DNA from: Heterocephalus glaber
Taxonomy: Eukaryota > Chordata > Mammalia > Rodentia > Bathyergidae
Direction: 5' to 3'
Assembly: GCF_000247695.1 (NCBI RefSeq)
Contig: NW_004624782.1
Span: 11,260,233-11,324,232, forward strand
Length of the DNA: 64,000 bases
Part shown: piece by piece, positions 44,111 through 55,022 of the stretch
How the letters are laid out: each line of letters opens with the position of its first letter
Numbering within the stretch: position 1 is the stretch's first letter
Notes under the pieces: generated by a model
What the model saw: only the letters and a program-made list of their open reading frames with translations
Database searches by the model: none
Told to the model about the DNA's origin: nothing
Program-made: the position numbers and the translations under genes

Positions 44111-45950
44111 AATGACATTGTGGTAGATTTCTGTGGGGTTCACCTGAATATGCTGGCTTTCCACATTCTAGATCAAGGAAATATTGCACCTTCCTGGCCT
44201 TTAGAATTGTGCCATATGACTTGCCTTGGCTATGTCAGAAGCGACAAATGTCATCAGAGGCGGAAGCTTTGAGAGTCAGGGCTCATTTCATCAGGCTCCC
44301 TTTTTCTGTAGCCTACGGGGGTGGTGATGCCATCAGCCACGTGAGGATGATGGATCTCAGAGCCTCCCACAGATGCTCCACAGATGCACAATAGAAACAC
44401 AAAACACAATTGTATGGTTTTGAGCCTTTAAAATTTGTGAATTTTTTATTACTGACCCATAATCCAAGCAATTGAGCTGATATATTAGTACAATTGTGAT
44501 TTTTAAAATTCAAATAATCTGATTTCAAAGCCTATAATTTAAGCAACTTTATTTCTGTCTGTAAGAAGACAGAGGCCAAAAGTGACTGTGCAGCAAGTGG
44601 AGCCTCTCGGGACCCAGGCTGTCTACAAGGTGGAGAGCATCTGCCACCTGGCCAGCAGACAGTTGTCCCCACCTCTCTCTGCCCAGCGCCTGGCTAGTCT
44701 GGGAGCAGAGCGAGTGCAGCTCCAGCTGTCCTGACCCTTGACCTCCAACCCCATAAGACTCATCTGACTGCGGTACCTGGTACCTGCCTGCCCATAGCAC
44801 CAGCCCCCCACCCCGGGACAGCTCCCTACTCCTGCCTGCCCATGATGCTTCCTTCCCACCCTCTAGTTCCTCTGGCTTTCGCTTCACTTCAGATGGTAGC
44901 AGCTCTGAGCTGCCTTGTCTCCCTATCTTACATGGAAGAAGTGTCTGCTGGGTCCCAAAACTTCTTCTGTAGACCGCTGGCCATAGTTTCACAGATCGGA
45001 AAGTGAGGGAGTTAGTGACCCCTGTCCTAATCAGCCGCTCAGGAAGTCAGTTCACCAGCTACCTGGCCGAGAGGTGCATACAAAGAGTTCCTGAAGAGAA
45101 AGTGTGTGTACGATGTTAGAAATTAAGAGGCTGCAACAGGCAGCGTAATCACGAACATTCTACCAGGGCCATGCAGAACATTTGCTCTGAGGCCACAAAT
45201 GGGCATTTTTCTCCTTACCTCCTTTTACCCACTCTACTTCTGTCTCCCACCACGAAGTCTGTCTGAGCCTCATTTCCGCCTGCTCCTCCTCCCCCCACAC
45301 AGTCCATGTCTTCTACCCCATGGGCTGAGCCCCACCCAGGGGCTTGGCTGTTCTGAACGCAGGCCGTGGTTTCCAAGGCCAAGCTCTCAGCTTCCAAATA
45401 GATTCTTAACAGATGCCTGGTCTATATGTTTTCTAAAAACTAAAGGGTCGTCGCACAATTTCTACATGAGCAGCTTCTCCTTGTGTAAGATTAAGACGGG
45501 AGATACTTCCAAATTTCCTTTTGACCAACTCTCTTAATCCCAGCCTACCTCCTCCCTAGCAATAGGCAAGGCATGTTACCACTTTTGTCACCATTTCCCA
45601 ACTTTCTCTCCTCCCCTGTATCTCCTTTCCAGTCTCTCCCCCCATATTTATACATGGCATAGAATTACTTTGTTTATGTGTTTTACATGCATGGTATCAA
45701 ACTGGATGTATCGATTTGAAAAGAGACAGTGAGTCTTCTGTGTTAATTATGTGTGTAATTATATGTTATATATATAAGATATAGTGTAATTATATTTTAT
45801 AGATCTACTTCATTTCCTTACAGTATGGCTTATTTTCCATATTATGACTATATCACATTTACTTAGTCAATTTTCCATTTATTAACACATATTTTCTTAA
45901 AGTTGTAAGCAATGCCGCAGTGAACGTTTCTATGCGTTCTTCTGCAAATG
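44111..45950. other. Unassigned sequence with GC-rich centre
   Basis: The GC-rich part (44570-44990) holds a 147-codon minus-strand frame (44549-44992) and an overlapping second one (44623-44859), without a known domain. A C/T-rich segment (45200-45330) follows. From about 45640 the sequence becomes AT-rich, with a 'gcatagaattactttgttta' region and TA-rich words. No gene is supported. Confidence 0.3.
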
Positions 45951-45956
45951 TAAGAT

Positions 45957-45975
45957 GTGTGTGTGTGTGTGTGTG
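45957..45975. repeat. (TG)n microsatellite
   Basis: TG dinucleotide run at the junction with the inverted composite SINE, probably grown from its tail. Confidence 0.9.
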
Positions 45976-46160
45976 GTACTGAGGACTGGACGCAGGGTCT
46001 TCATGCTGAAACTGCATCCCTTAACTCTTTATTTTTTTATTTTAAAACATGGTCTCACTAAGTTGCCCAGGGAGGCTTGAACTTACAACCCTTCTGCCTC
46101 AGCCTCCCAGGGGTCTGTGATCCCAGGGATTACAGGCATGTGCCGTTACACCTGGCTCAC
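45976..46160 (-). mobile_element. B1-dID composite SINE, inverted
   Basis: Inverted ID half first ('gtactgaggactggacgcag', 'tgaaactgcatcccttaac'), then a T-rich link and the inverted B1 half ('catggtctcactaagttgcc', 'tctgcctcagcctcccaggg', 'gattacaggcatgtgccg', 'cacctggct'). Both halves are well preserved in order. Confidence 0.88.
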
Positions 46161-46339
46161 ATGGGTCCTTAATATCTATACTGAAAATTGGAATTCATAG
46201 GCATGTACACTTAGAATTTCAATAGATATTGCCAATCTGATTTCCCCATGCATTCTAGTTTAAATACCTCTCTGTCTTTCATTTGGGTCTGAAATTCTGT
46301 CCAGGTTATATTGAGCCCAGCAATTCAAGTAGCAGAAAG

Positions 46340-46545
46340 CCAACATTTACTCTGGGCATTGTGCTAGTTCAAACATCTGAGATCCTGTAGAATCTTCCAA
46401 AGTGAGACACATTATAACCACTTTAGAGATGAGGACTTTTAGGTTTAGAGAGCTTAAGACATTTCCTCAGATTTGTGTAGCCATTCAGTGGTAGATTCAG
46501 GGTTTGGGTCCAGGCTTCTCCGATTAAAAAGCCCATGTAATGCCA
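46340..46545 (-). repeat. MIR SINE, inverted
   Basis: 'aaccactttagagatgagga', 'gtttagagagcttaagacat', 'gtagccattcagtggtagat' and 'ggtttgggtccaggcttctc' are the inverted MIR order. Confidence 0.75.
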
Positions 46546-47405
46546 CAAGGGTTTGCCTCTCAGAATCCCTGGCTCTGTGACTTATCCTGAGCCTCCCATA
46601 AGGGAACCATCCCAGTGTCCAATCCCAGCCCGGCGCCACCAGTCTTCCCTGGAGTGTATGCCGGCCCCCAGGCTGCACAGGGCCTTCAGTGGACTGGGGG
46701 AGGTGGAGAGGGAAACACACGAGCTCTTCCTTCAGTGGGGGGGATGCATACAACCAGCAACCCACCTGGTCCCCCAACAGTGGACAGACCAGACGAGCTT
46801 TGCTTCTGTGAGTGATGCCCACTGTCCAGGCAAAAACTAAGGTCGAAGTTCCCCTGAGAATCTTGTCTCTTTAGATTAAGACAATGAGTGCTCATAGCAA
46901 ATGCCTGAGCTCTGATCGATAGGTCACCTGACCCTCCCAGTGGCCACTGGTTCCTCCCAGTCCAAGTTCCGCAGCAGGAAGACCAGCCTATTTGAACTGA
47001 AACATGCCTCCCCACCACACCTGTAGCCCTAGCCACCTGCCTCACCCCTGACCATGGCCAGGCCTTCATGGGTTCCTTGTGCTGAGAGTGCCTGCCATTG
47101 CTCCTCTCCTCATGTCCACAAAGGAACGATTCAAATGTCCGATTACCCTGATCCCTTCACTTGAGACGTGGCTTTGCATCTTCAGTGCTCTTACCTGAGT
47201 ATCTACACCCCGTCACTCTCTGTAATGTGTCACCCTTCCCTGGGGTTTTAGGGGACAGCATAGGGGGTACAGTTGGGAGTTTGGAACAGGGACCTCCTGA
47301 ACGTCAATCCTCACTCACCCACCAGCTACCATCTGAACATGTGGTTTATTGTCACATTATTTTCTGTACATTTAAAATATTTCATTCTTAAAAAGCAAAC
47401 AAAAA
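46546..47405. other. No recognised feature
   Basis: GC-richer stretch with a set of mutually overlapping frames on both strands (46454-47069). None has a recognisable motif. No repeat recognised. Confidence 0.3.
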
Positions 47406-47409
47406 CACT

Positions 47410-47560
47410 TTTGCACAAGTTATTTAACTTCTATGAGACTCCATTTGCCAAATAAGGGCAATGACAACACCCAGGGAAGTTTGGTGAGGATTAAACAATA
47501 TAATAATCCAGTTGGCACTGTGCCCAAGGTAGTAAATGATTGCTATCTTTATTTGCTTCC
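47410..47560 (+). repeat. MIR SINE
   Basis: 'gcacaagttatttaacttct', 'gagactccatttgccaaata', 'agggcaatgacaacacccag' and 'ggtgaggattaaacaatata' show sense MIR. Confidence 0.8.
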
Positions 47561-47734
47561 CTAGCTTTCTTTATTAATATGAATTGCTATTTCTTTCTTT
47601 TCTATTTTTCATACTACAAATATTAATAAAGAAGCAGAAAATTTTTATGGCTTTGAGGTCTTGGGAAAGCAACTTAACTTCTCTGCGTAAGGTCTCCTCA
47701 GAACACTTCATTTATCCCCGGGTAACATGAGTTT

Positions 47735-47920
47735 GCCTCATATCCTTTGAGTGCCTGAACTGTGACAAGCCCAGTGTTGATTCCTGAAAAAGTAAAGATG
47801 TACAAAATAATAGGTGACTGTGTCCTCCTGGAGCTTACATTTTAACTGGGGAAAGAGGCATTAATCAAAATACCACATGATAAATAGTACAGTTATTCCT
47901 GTGATAAGTACTTGAAAGAA
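47735..47920 (+). repeat. L2-like LINE fragment
   Basis: 'gtgcctgaactgtgacaagc', 'ccagtgttgattcctgaaaa' and 'ctcctggagcttacatttta' with 'actggggaaagaggcattaa' parallel the common L2-type 'size, total, then addition' passage. Confidence 0.5.
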
Positions 47921-48292
47921 AAGCATATATGGAGTATTCGAGAGTTCTGCTGGGAAAATTGAACTGGAATCTAAAGTATTAGCAAGTATGTAGAGAGAGA
48001 AGCCCAACTCTAACACAGTAGGGAGTGTATGCAAATTCCCTGGGGTGAAATATTGACATTTCAACCAATGACAAATTGCATGCTAGATGGTGGTCCCGGA
48101 AGGTGATAATAAGCTAAAAACTTCCTCTCATTTGGAGACACTGTTGCCATCCCAATGACCTGATGCAATGCACTATTCCCATGTTTGTGGTGATGCTGGT
48201 AGATACATACTACACTGCCAATCTTATAGAAGTAGAGCACATAATATTGTGCACAGTGCATAATACTTGGTTTTAAAGGACTAAGTCACTGG

Positions 48293-48395
48293 TTTGTTTT
48301 TTGTTTTTTGTTTTTTGTTTTGGTACTGGAGATCGAACTCTGGTCCTTGCGTTTGCGGGGCAGGTGGTGGAACCACTGAACTAAATCCCCGGCCC
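48293..48395 (-). mobile_element. tRNA-derived SINE, inverted, with (TTTTTTG)n tail
   Basis: The plus strand shows a tail of T6-G units, then 'ggtactggagatcgaactct' (3' end), 'cttgcgtttgcggggcaggt' and 'ccactgaactaaatccccgg' (A box and 5' end). It lies 75 bp past the stop codon of the minus-strand frame at 48,471. Confidence 0.85.
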
Positions 48396-48470
48396 TATGT
48401 TGCAGGTTTGTATATTTACTATACTTTTTAATGATGACAACAGTGAACTCCTCCCTACCAAAAGAGTTTA

Positions 48471-48902
48471 TCACAAAACAGCCTGCTGTATTCTTCTGGC
48501 AGCAACCCCATCCATTTCATGACTGCCGTGTCTCCGAATGGCTTGGAGAGGCCGTGCTAAGTTGACCTGCTCCATGAAGGCTTGTGTGAGCACCCACGGG
48601 GACTGTGACATTTGCACAATGGTGATGAACTTCTCAAAACAGATCCCCCGAAAGGGTACGTCCCTGTGCATTGACCAGGAGGGGCTGGAGAAGAGCTCCT
48701 GCCATAGCCTCTCTGTAGAAACAGAAGAGAAAACTCTGCGCCGAGGCAGCACACGGTCAGACACATTCAGACTTTCTTCCCTGAGGTTTTTCTGGGTTGG
48801 CAAAGTGGGCATAAGTGGTGTCTTGGGTCTCTGCCTCGGGCGGTTGTCAGGGTCTGAGCCTTTGTATGTGGAGGCTGGACAATTCCTACACCAGGAAAAC
48901 AT
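48471..48902 (-). pseudogene. Unidentified open frame, possible terminal exon or pseudogene
   Basis: A 143-codon frame ends in TGA. I do not recognise the product. The predicted protein has a basic, proline-containing first half (residues about 17-33), then a mixed hydrophobic/charged second half with two tryptophans, and no signal peptide or membrane segment. The frame is closed upstream by a stop at 48924-48926, only seven codons before the ATG. A pyrimidine-leaning run ending 'cctggtgtag' just after the ATG could be a splice acceptor, so the true start may lie in a preceding exon. The composition is more protein-like than that of the shadow frame on the plus strand, and the stretch overlaps no known repeat. 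It may equally be chance. No downstream polyadenylation signal is obvious close to the stop. Confidence 0.25.
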
Positions 48903-49019
48903 TCTCTTATTCTCAGTCTTAGCTCAGGATATTGTACATAATGGGCACCAGTACCTATCTGCTGTTTCCCCAGTCTCCAGGGTTTTGTTTTGTTGCTCAT
49001 GCATGTGTTGACTTTGATT

Positions 49020-50035
49020 TGCACACAGTTAAAGCCCACAAATCGTGATGCTATCTATTCAAGGATTCATGACACTAAAAGAAAGACTGAGTTGACATTA
49101 GGAAGCACACAAGAAAATTCCCAATCCACATTAGAAGTATTCAATTAGATACAAATGATTACTGGGCTAATTATAAATTATTCCTACCTATTCATTAACG
49201 CAGGGCCAAGATGGTAGTTAAAAGTAGCAAAGCTATGACTCTTTGAAAATGTCTGTAACTCAGGGTGCTGCTAATTCACAGTATCCTCCCCCTCAGTCAA
49301 GGAGATTTCGGAAGTGTGTTGGCTTGTTCTGCTTAAATTAAATAGAACATCATTTTTTTTCTTATTATATAAGTGCACCTACAATGAAATGCATTTTTAA
49401 AACTTCAGGACAAGTTAAGGAAAGAGCACCTATTCTGTCTGATATAATCATGGCAAGAATATTTATGCATTCTCATCTCTTCTTAAATACAAGTTGGTAG
49501 ATGAGTAGATGGATGGAGACATAGAGGGTGGGCAGAGGTAAGTAGAAAGGTATGAAGGTTGGCCTTCTAAAATTGGAATCATAATGTGTCAAAGATTGTT
49601 AATATTCATATGTTTCTCTTCATTTCTCTCTCTCTCTCTCTCTTATAGTTGGATCATGTGGCTGAGTCTGGTCCAAAGGATAGGGTAACTGGATGTGTAC
49701 TATTCCCAGTGCTGGCAACAAAACTACCACATGTGCTAGCCTGTTAATTACTGCACGCTGTATACATTGAGTCATATCGTACTTCTAGTCATTTTGTGTT
49801 ATATCATATGTAATGTAACGCCCTATGTCAACAACTACTCCTTGAAATTATAGTTTTAATGGTTGTACAATATGTATTAATTATGTGTTGCACCAGGAAT
49901 TGTTTGTCCATTTCCCTGTCTCTGGTCTGGACTATTTTTCATCAGGATAATTTTCTGGAAAATGATTTAAAACATTACAACTTTTCCCTGAGGTTCTTGA
50001 TATATTTCTACCTTGGCTATCAGAATTGTGCAAAT
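49020..50035. other. No recognised gene; (TC)n microsatellite
   Basis: AT-rich sequence. A TC run occupies about 49626-49644. A short plus-strand frame at 49859-50140 runs into the following TA/TG repeat and is not credible. Confidence 0.35.
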
Positions 50036-50152
50036 TTAACACACACATATGTGTGTGTGTTAAACTTGCACTATATATATGAGCACTATATATATATATA
50101 TATATATATACGCACAACATATATATGTGTGTGTATATAGAGAGAGAGAGAT
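50036..50152. repeat. Compound (AC)(GT)(TA)(GA) microsatellite with palindrome
   Basis: A perfect 20-bp palindrome of AC then GT units is centred at about 50048 (50039-50058). It is followed by TA runs, a second TG-bearing stretch and a GA run at about 50139-50150. Opposed frames here encode only low-complexity Ile/Tyr peptides. Confidence 0.9.
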
Positions 50153-50329
50153 GCTGCTTCTTTAAAAACCCTGGGAATTCATATTTAAATAATCTTTGCA
50201 AACTCGACAGGTGACTATGATACTTCCTTTTAATTAAATGTTTATTACTAATGAAGTTAAAGTATCATGTATTTACCATTTGATTTTGATTTTTCTTTAT
50301 AAATTATTATTTCTTCTGTTAGAACTTTC

Positions 50330-50640
50330 TTCTTCCTCCATGACATCTTTATTTAGTTGACTCCTACATACCCTTTAAGACTCTACTTTGCATGCTTTTT
50401 CCCCAGAGATTATCCCTGATTCATCTGGGAAAAATGGTTCCCAGTGCTCTGTCACAGAACTTCCACCTCCTATATACAATCTAATCATACTTTTCTGCAA
50501 ATATTTATTTCAATATCTTTTTTCTCTGATTGGGGTCATTTTGACTTTTTAAAATCACAATCTCATAAATATCTAGCACCGTACCAGGCCATGTTAGATG
50601 GGCAATAAGTGCTTATTTAATTAATGAATTAGTCGATAAG
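50330..50640 (+). repeat. L2 LINE 3' fragment
   Basis: 'cttcctccatgacatcttta', 'agagattatccctgattcat', 'gcaaatatttatttcaatat', 'tctagcaccgtaccaggcc' and 'gggcaataagtgcttattta' reproduce the sense L2 end. Confidence 0.75.
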
Positions 50641-51570
50641 GTAATATTGATAATGCTATGTTGCTGATAATTCCTTATGAGAAAGATGCAGCGATGGTAA
50701 CTGATTACAAAATGATTATTACAGAAACAATGGGACAGTGGTAGAAACACCTCCTGAAGTGCTTGCTACCTGAATGGAGTCACTGACATTAGTGGTAAGG
50801 GCGCTGGCTCTAATTGTGTTGATGGTGATGTTCACAGTGCAGGCACCAACGTTCAAGCTGATGGTAGTCAGTGGAGATGATGACAGTAACAAGTGTGAGA
50901 ATACTGATTACATTTGCCAAAACTTTTAGGGATATTTTTGAGGATAATTTAAATCACACACAGAAAATATGGCTTAATAAATATTATTGGCAAATTTGTA
51001 AGACCCCTGGCCATGGGAACATAGCCACGTCTCACTGGACTTGTGTCAGACAAAGAGGTTTTATATGCTTCAAGTGTAAGAAAGGCCTAAGTTGTTCCAT
51101 TACTTCTATAATAATCCCTTTATAAAGACCTGATCAGAGAATCATCACTGACACTGTCATCATCACTGTGTCAAAACACTAAAGGGATTTGCTTCAGGAA
51201 TTTTGCATTCAGAGGACATAGTTGATTCTCCCCTAAAATTCTCTTGCCTCTTTTCTGTCTGTCAGACCATGAGACTGACATGCACAGCCTTAAACTAAGC
51301 CCTGGAGAGCATGGACCCACTGCCTGATTGTTGAGGGCTGAATTAGAAGTGGCAGATGTGTATCACTGCGGCACTGCAGCGCTCAGAGCTTCTGAGATTG
51401 AAATTAGCAAAGTTCACTGCCACCTAGAAGTTGAACCATCCACAAAATCATCTTAAGATCTTAAGATTTGAATTCAGTGATGATAAGGGGGAAAATGAAT
51501 GGTGATACTTTAAAAAATCAGAAGGCAGAACTTTTGAGGGGAAAGAGTGTTTACATAGCTAATGAATAAA
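50641..51570. other. No recognised feature
   Basis: About 900 bp with a plus-strand frame at 50871-51125 that has no known domain. No repeat recognised. Confidence 0.3.
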
Positions 51571-51599
51571 ACTTCACCTCTCAGTAGTTTTGCCTAACA

Positions 51600-51880
51600 C
51601 AAGTTCTAGCCTTCAAAGGGCTGGATAAGTCGGCGGGAGCTCTCATCCACCCGGTCACTCAGGGACCCAGCCTCCTCCTTCACTGTCTCCACTGCCTTAC
51701 ATGCAACTTGTGAGATGAGTGTGACATGGAGAAGGAGTATGAGGTGACGCATAAACTCCAGGACAGCACAGCTCCCAAGATGGGTCCCCAAATCACCCAG
51801 CTCTCTGTCAAGGGTTCATTTCCCACCTGAAGTGGAGTAAGCTGTCCTCCAAGCAAAAGACATCTCCCCTGCACTGCGCT
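51600..51880 (-). pseudogene. Two overlapping short frames, possible decayed coding piece
   Basis: On the minus strand one frame (51606-51791) reads a hydrophobic segment (about residues 14-30), then a charged helix-like tail, ending in a stop. A second frame (51680-51874) overlaps it out of phase. The layout would fit a frameshifted pseudogene or exon, but I recognise no parent gene. It could also be chance in this slightly GC-richer patch. Confidence 0.18.
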
Positions 51881-51909
51881 GAGGAAGCTGAGAATAACAC
51901 CAAGGAGGC

Positions 51910-51947
51910 TGAGTCAGTCGGAATCTTCGACAGACTGCATATAAAAG
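51910..51947 (+). promoter_or_regulatory. Promoter-like pair: AP-1 word and TATA word
   Basis: TGAGTCA (51910-51916) and TATAAAAG (51940-51947) lie about 23 bp apart in the same orientation. Such a pair can act as a core promoter, but short words of this kind also occur by chance and no transcript is evident downstream. Confidence 0.2.
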
Positions 51948-52257
51948 GGATCTACAAAAAAGGGGGTACCCCAGAAGCCTACATGAGGGTCTCTAATATG
52001 TGCTTGGCTAGAGACTGGGCTGCACATATGCAGAATGAGAATAATGTGAGGCTTACAAAGAAATGGTTGTTATAGGGGTGAAAAAGAAACAGAGAGATGT
52101 GAGGTTAACGTATGAATGGAGGTGTTACTATCCCACTGGTCAGAGTGGAGACTTCATTCATTAACATCTCGCTACTCTCTTGGCCCTTGACCTAAACTTT
52201 CAGCAAAAAACAGATATAGTTTAAGACTCATATCATCACCTCTGTTTACTGTCCTTT

Positions 52258-52615
52258 ACTATAACCAAATGCCCAAGATAATTAACTTATAAAGAGAAAA
52301 GGTTTATTTTGGCTCACGGTTTTGGAGGTTCCAGGCCATTATGGATTGACCCCATCATCTTGGGCCTGTGCTGAGACAGCACATTGTGAGAGGAGCACCT
52401 GGCCAAGCAAAGCCACTCACCTCACAGGCCAGGAAGTAAAGGGAGAGAGAGGCCAGTTCCTTTTCCTAAGTTCCTTTTGAGGATGAGCCCCTGTAACCTA
52501 AGTGCCTCAGAAGGCTCTACCTCCCAACAGGCCCATCACCTCCAAATAGCACCAAGCTGGGGTTGAGCTTTTAACATGTGGGCTTTAGGGGGAAGTCAAC
52601 ATCCAAACTGTAGGA
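52258..52615 (-). mobile_element. MaLR-type solo LTR, inverted
   Basis: 'aagagaaaaggtttattttg', 'gctcacggttttggaggttc', 'gcctcagaaggctctacctc', 'ccaacaggcccatcacctcc' and 'gggggaagtcaacatccaaa' are the inverted counterpart of the family at 16.6, 18.1 and 31.8 kb. No internal viral genes. Confidence 0.8.
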
Positions 52616-53554
52616 ACATCTTCAAGGAAGAGCTATTCTAGACCTGCCCTTACAGATCTTAAAATGATGTACCAGCAGGACGATAAAGAGACGGAGATTG
52701 GAGGGGGAGATGGGCCTGGGAATCTTGAGTATTCCATAGATCTGCCCTAACAAAACATTAAACTAAGCATATATAAAATCAAAGTGTTACTTCAATAATT
52801 GCTTGTCTTTACTAAACACAGAACAGTGTCTCAAATGTCAACAAGACATTTACAATTTGCAATATACAATAAAAATTGTTATGCATGAAAAGAAGAAAAG
52901 AAAGGCAAAAAGACTGAAAAAAATTGAGCAAAGCATCAAGGCACTGTAGCCTCATAAGAAGAGAGTGAGAATGACACAAAAGAATATATATAGGTGAAGA
53001 AATAACATCAAAATTTCCCCTAAATTTAAAAAAATATTGACTTGTAGATCCAAGAATTATAAAATAATTAAGCACAGTGAAAGCAAGGAAATTACATGTA
53101 AGCATATCATAGCCAAACTGTTGACATATAAAAATAACAAGAAAAATGAAAGTAGCCAGAGAAAGAGAAATGTATATACACACACATATATATACATGAG
53201 CTGAAACATTAACATTACCTTCTATGATATGCTTTAAAAGAAAATATTTAAAATTTACCTCATTATAATTCAAAAATTTTACACTTCAACAGAAAATCAC
53301 AAATCAATATCCTTCATAAGCAGAGACACAAAAATCCTGAACTAAATATTAGCAAAATGAATGAGTAACATGGAAAATAAAATATATGATAATCAAATGA
53401 GACTTATCCAAATAATATGATGTTGATTCAAAATTCAAAAATCAATCAATATAATTCATTAATAGACCAAAAAACAAGCAAGCCATATAACTAGCTCAAT
53501 ACTTGAAATATTTGATTAACATTTGACATCCATGCATGATGAAAACACACAGGG

Positions 53555-53715
53555 TATAGGAAGTAGAGGGACTTTCTTCAGCCTTATGGAGCCCGTCCAT
53601 CCTCTTCCAAGATGCAAACCCTCTCCCACATGTGTTCCCCCATCGAGACCACTGACTGGGGCCACCGGATCTTGAACTTGAACATCCTGAACTGTGAACT
53701 AAATAATCCTACTTT
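53555..53715 (+). mobile_element. MaLR/MLT-like fragment inside L1
   Basis: 'ccaccggatcttgaacttga' and 'acatcctgaactgtgaacta' then 'aaataatcctactttctt' resembles the MLT-type 'cttgatcttggacttc..ccagaactgtgag' end. It is a short piece and very decayed. Confidence 0.4.
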
Positions 53716-53887
53716 CTTAAAAAACAAACGAACAAAAGCACCCAAAAGGTAGCATCATCATTAACAATGAATCACTAAATGCTTCTCTTCTACATCAACC
53801 ACAAAGCAAATTCACATTCATCATTATCATAAACATCTCTATTGCAATAAGACAAGAAAAACAAATAAAATCATGCAAATTGTAATA

Positions 53888-54283
53888 CAATAAGTCCCTG
53901 ACTTACAAACAAGTTCTGTTCCAGAAGCATGTTTAGAAGTTGGACTCATTGCTCACTCTGGCAAAATGAATCTTAGACACCTTGGACACAAATATGCAAT
54001 GTGTACTGCTTTGCACTTCCTTAAAGTCCCCTCCTCATCACCATGCTTTTCCTCCCGCTTCCGGACTTCCCAGGCTCTGACTGAGCACTGTACTGCTGTG
54101 CACTATCATGCTATACACTATCGCACTGTACAGTAAGCACACCGCAGCATGACTGTGACAATGTGCAGCAGACAAGTGAGATGCTTCTGTGATTTGCTCA
54201 CTTCTACCAATGTTCGTAATGCAAGGTCCGTTAATATCTGTGAAAGTTCACAACTGGAATGTTTGTAAGTTGGGAACTTACTG
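53888..54283. mobile_element. Tigger/TcMar-type DNA transposon remnant with inverted ends
   Basis: The left end (caataagtccctgacttac...) and the reverse complement of the right end (cagtaagttcccaacttac...) match at 19 of 23 positions. A TA dinucleotide directly flanks both ends (53886-53887 and 54284-54285), the expected TcMar target duplication. The 396-bp interior has no transposase. It sits inside the L1 above and is therefore younger than that L1. Confidence 0.85.
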
Positions 54284-54832
54284 TAAAATAAAATTGACTC
54301 TATTCCAAAATGATATGATAACAGTAAAGATTCAGCATAAAAATTATAGGAACCAGTAAGTGAATTCAGCAGGATTGCAGGACTCTACAACAACAGAGAG
54401 ATTAACTGTATTTATAAATACTAAGAATGAACAATTAGAAAGTGAAATTTAACAAATGACTTCATTACAATGGCACAAAACCATGAAATAGGTGGAAATA
54501 CAACAAAATGTGCAAGACTTGGATGCTGAAAACTGCAAAAAAAAAAAAAAACTGGTGAAAAAATATAAATCCAAGTAGGTTAAGAAAAATTCAATCATGC
54601 ATGTCCGTAGACTGGAAAACATGAGATTGTTAAGATCAGCTTTCCCCAAACTGAGATTCAATAAAATTCACATCAAATTCTCAGTGGTAGATTTTATGGA
54701 AATCAGAAAACTGATTCTAGAATGTATAGGTTTAGGCAAAAAAACACCACACAAACAAGAACAACCCAAACATTTTCAAAAGCAATAAGCAAAGTTGCAG
54801 GACTTATATTTCCTGAATTTAAAAATAAATAA

Positions 54833-55022
54833 AGCTTCTGGTGTAGGGATGATGCCTCTAATCCCAACGCTTGAGAGCCTGAGACAAGAGGATCACTGGG
54901 AGTTCGAGTCCAGCCTGGATTACACAGAGAGACCCTTTCTCAAAAATCAAAGAAAGAAAGGAAAGAAGGGAGGAAGGGACGGGGTGGGGAAGAGAGAGAG
55001 AGAGAAAAGAGAGAAGAAAGGA
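54833..55022 (+). mobile_element. B1-type SINE with purine-rich tail
   Basis: 'gtgtagggatgatgcctcta', 'aatcccaacgcttgagagcc', 'gagttcgagtccagcctgga' and 'agagaccctttctcaaaaa' give a B1 monomer (to about 54943). A GA/GGAA-rich tract then runs to about 55022. The sequence lies within the long L1. Confidence 0.8.

Noticed and set aside
44549..44992. 147-codon minus-strand frame as a gene
   Set aside because: A second overlapping frame on the same strand and GC-rich composition; no recognisable family.
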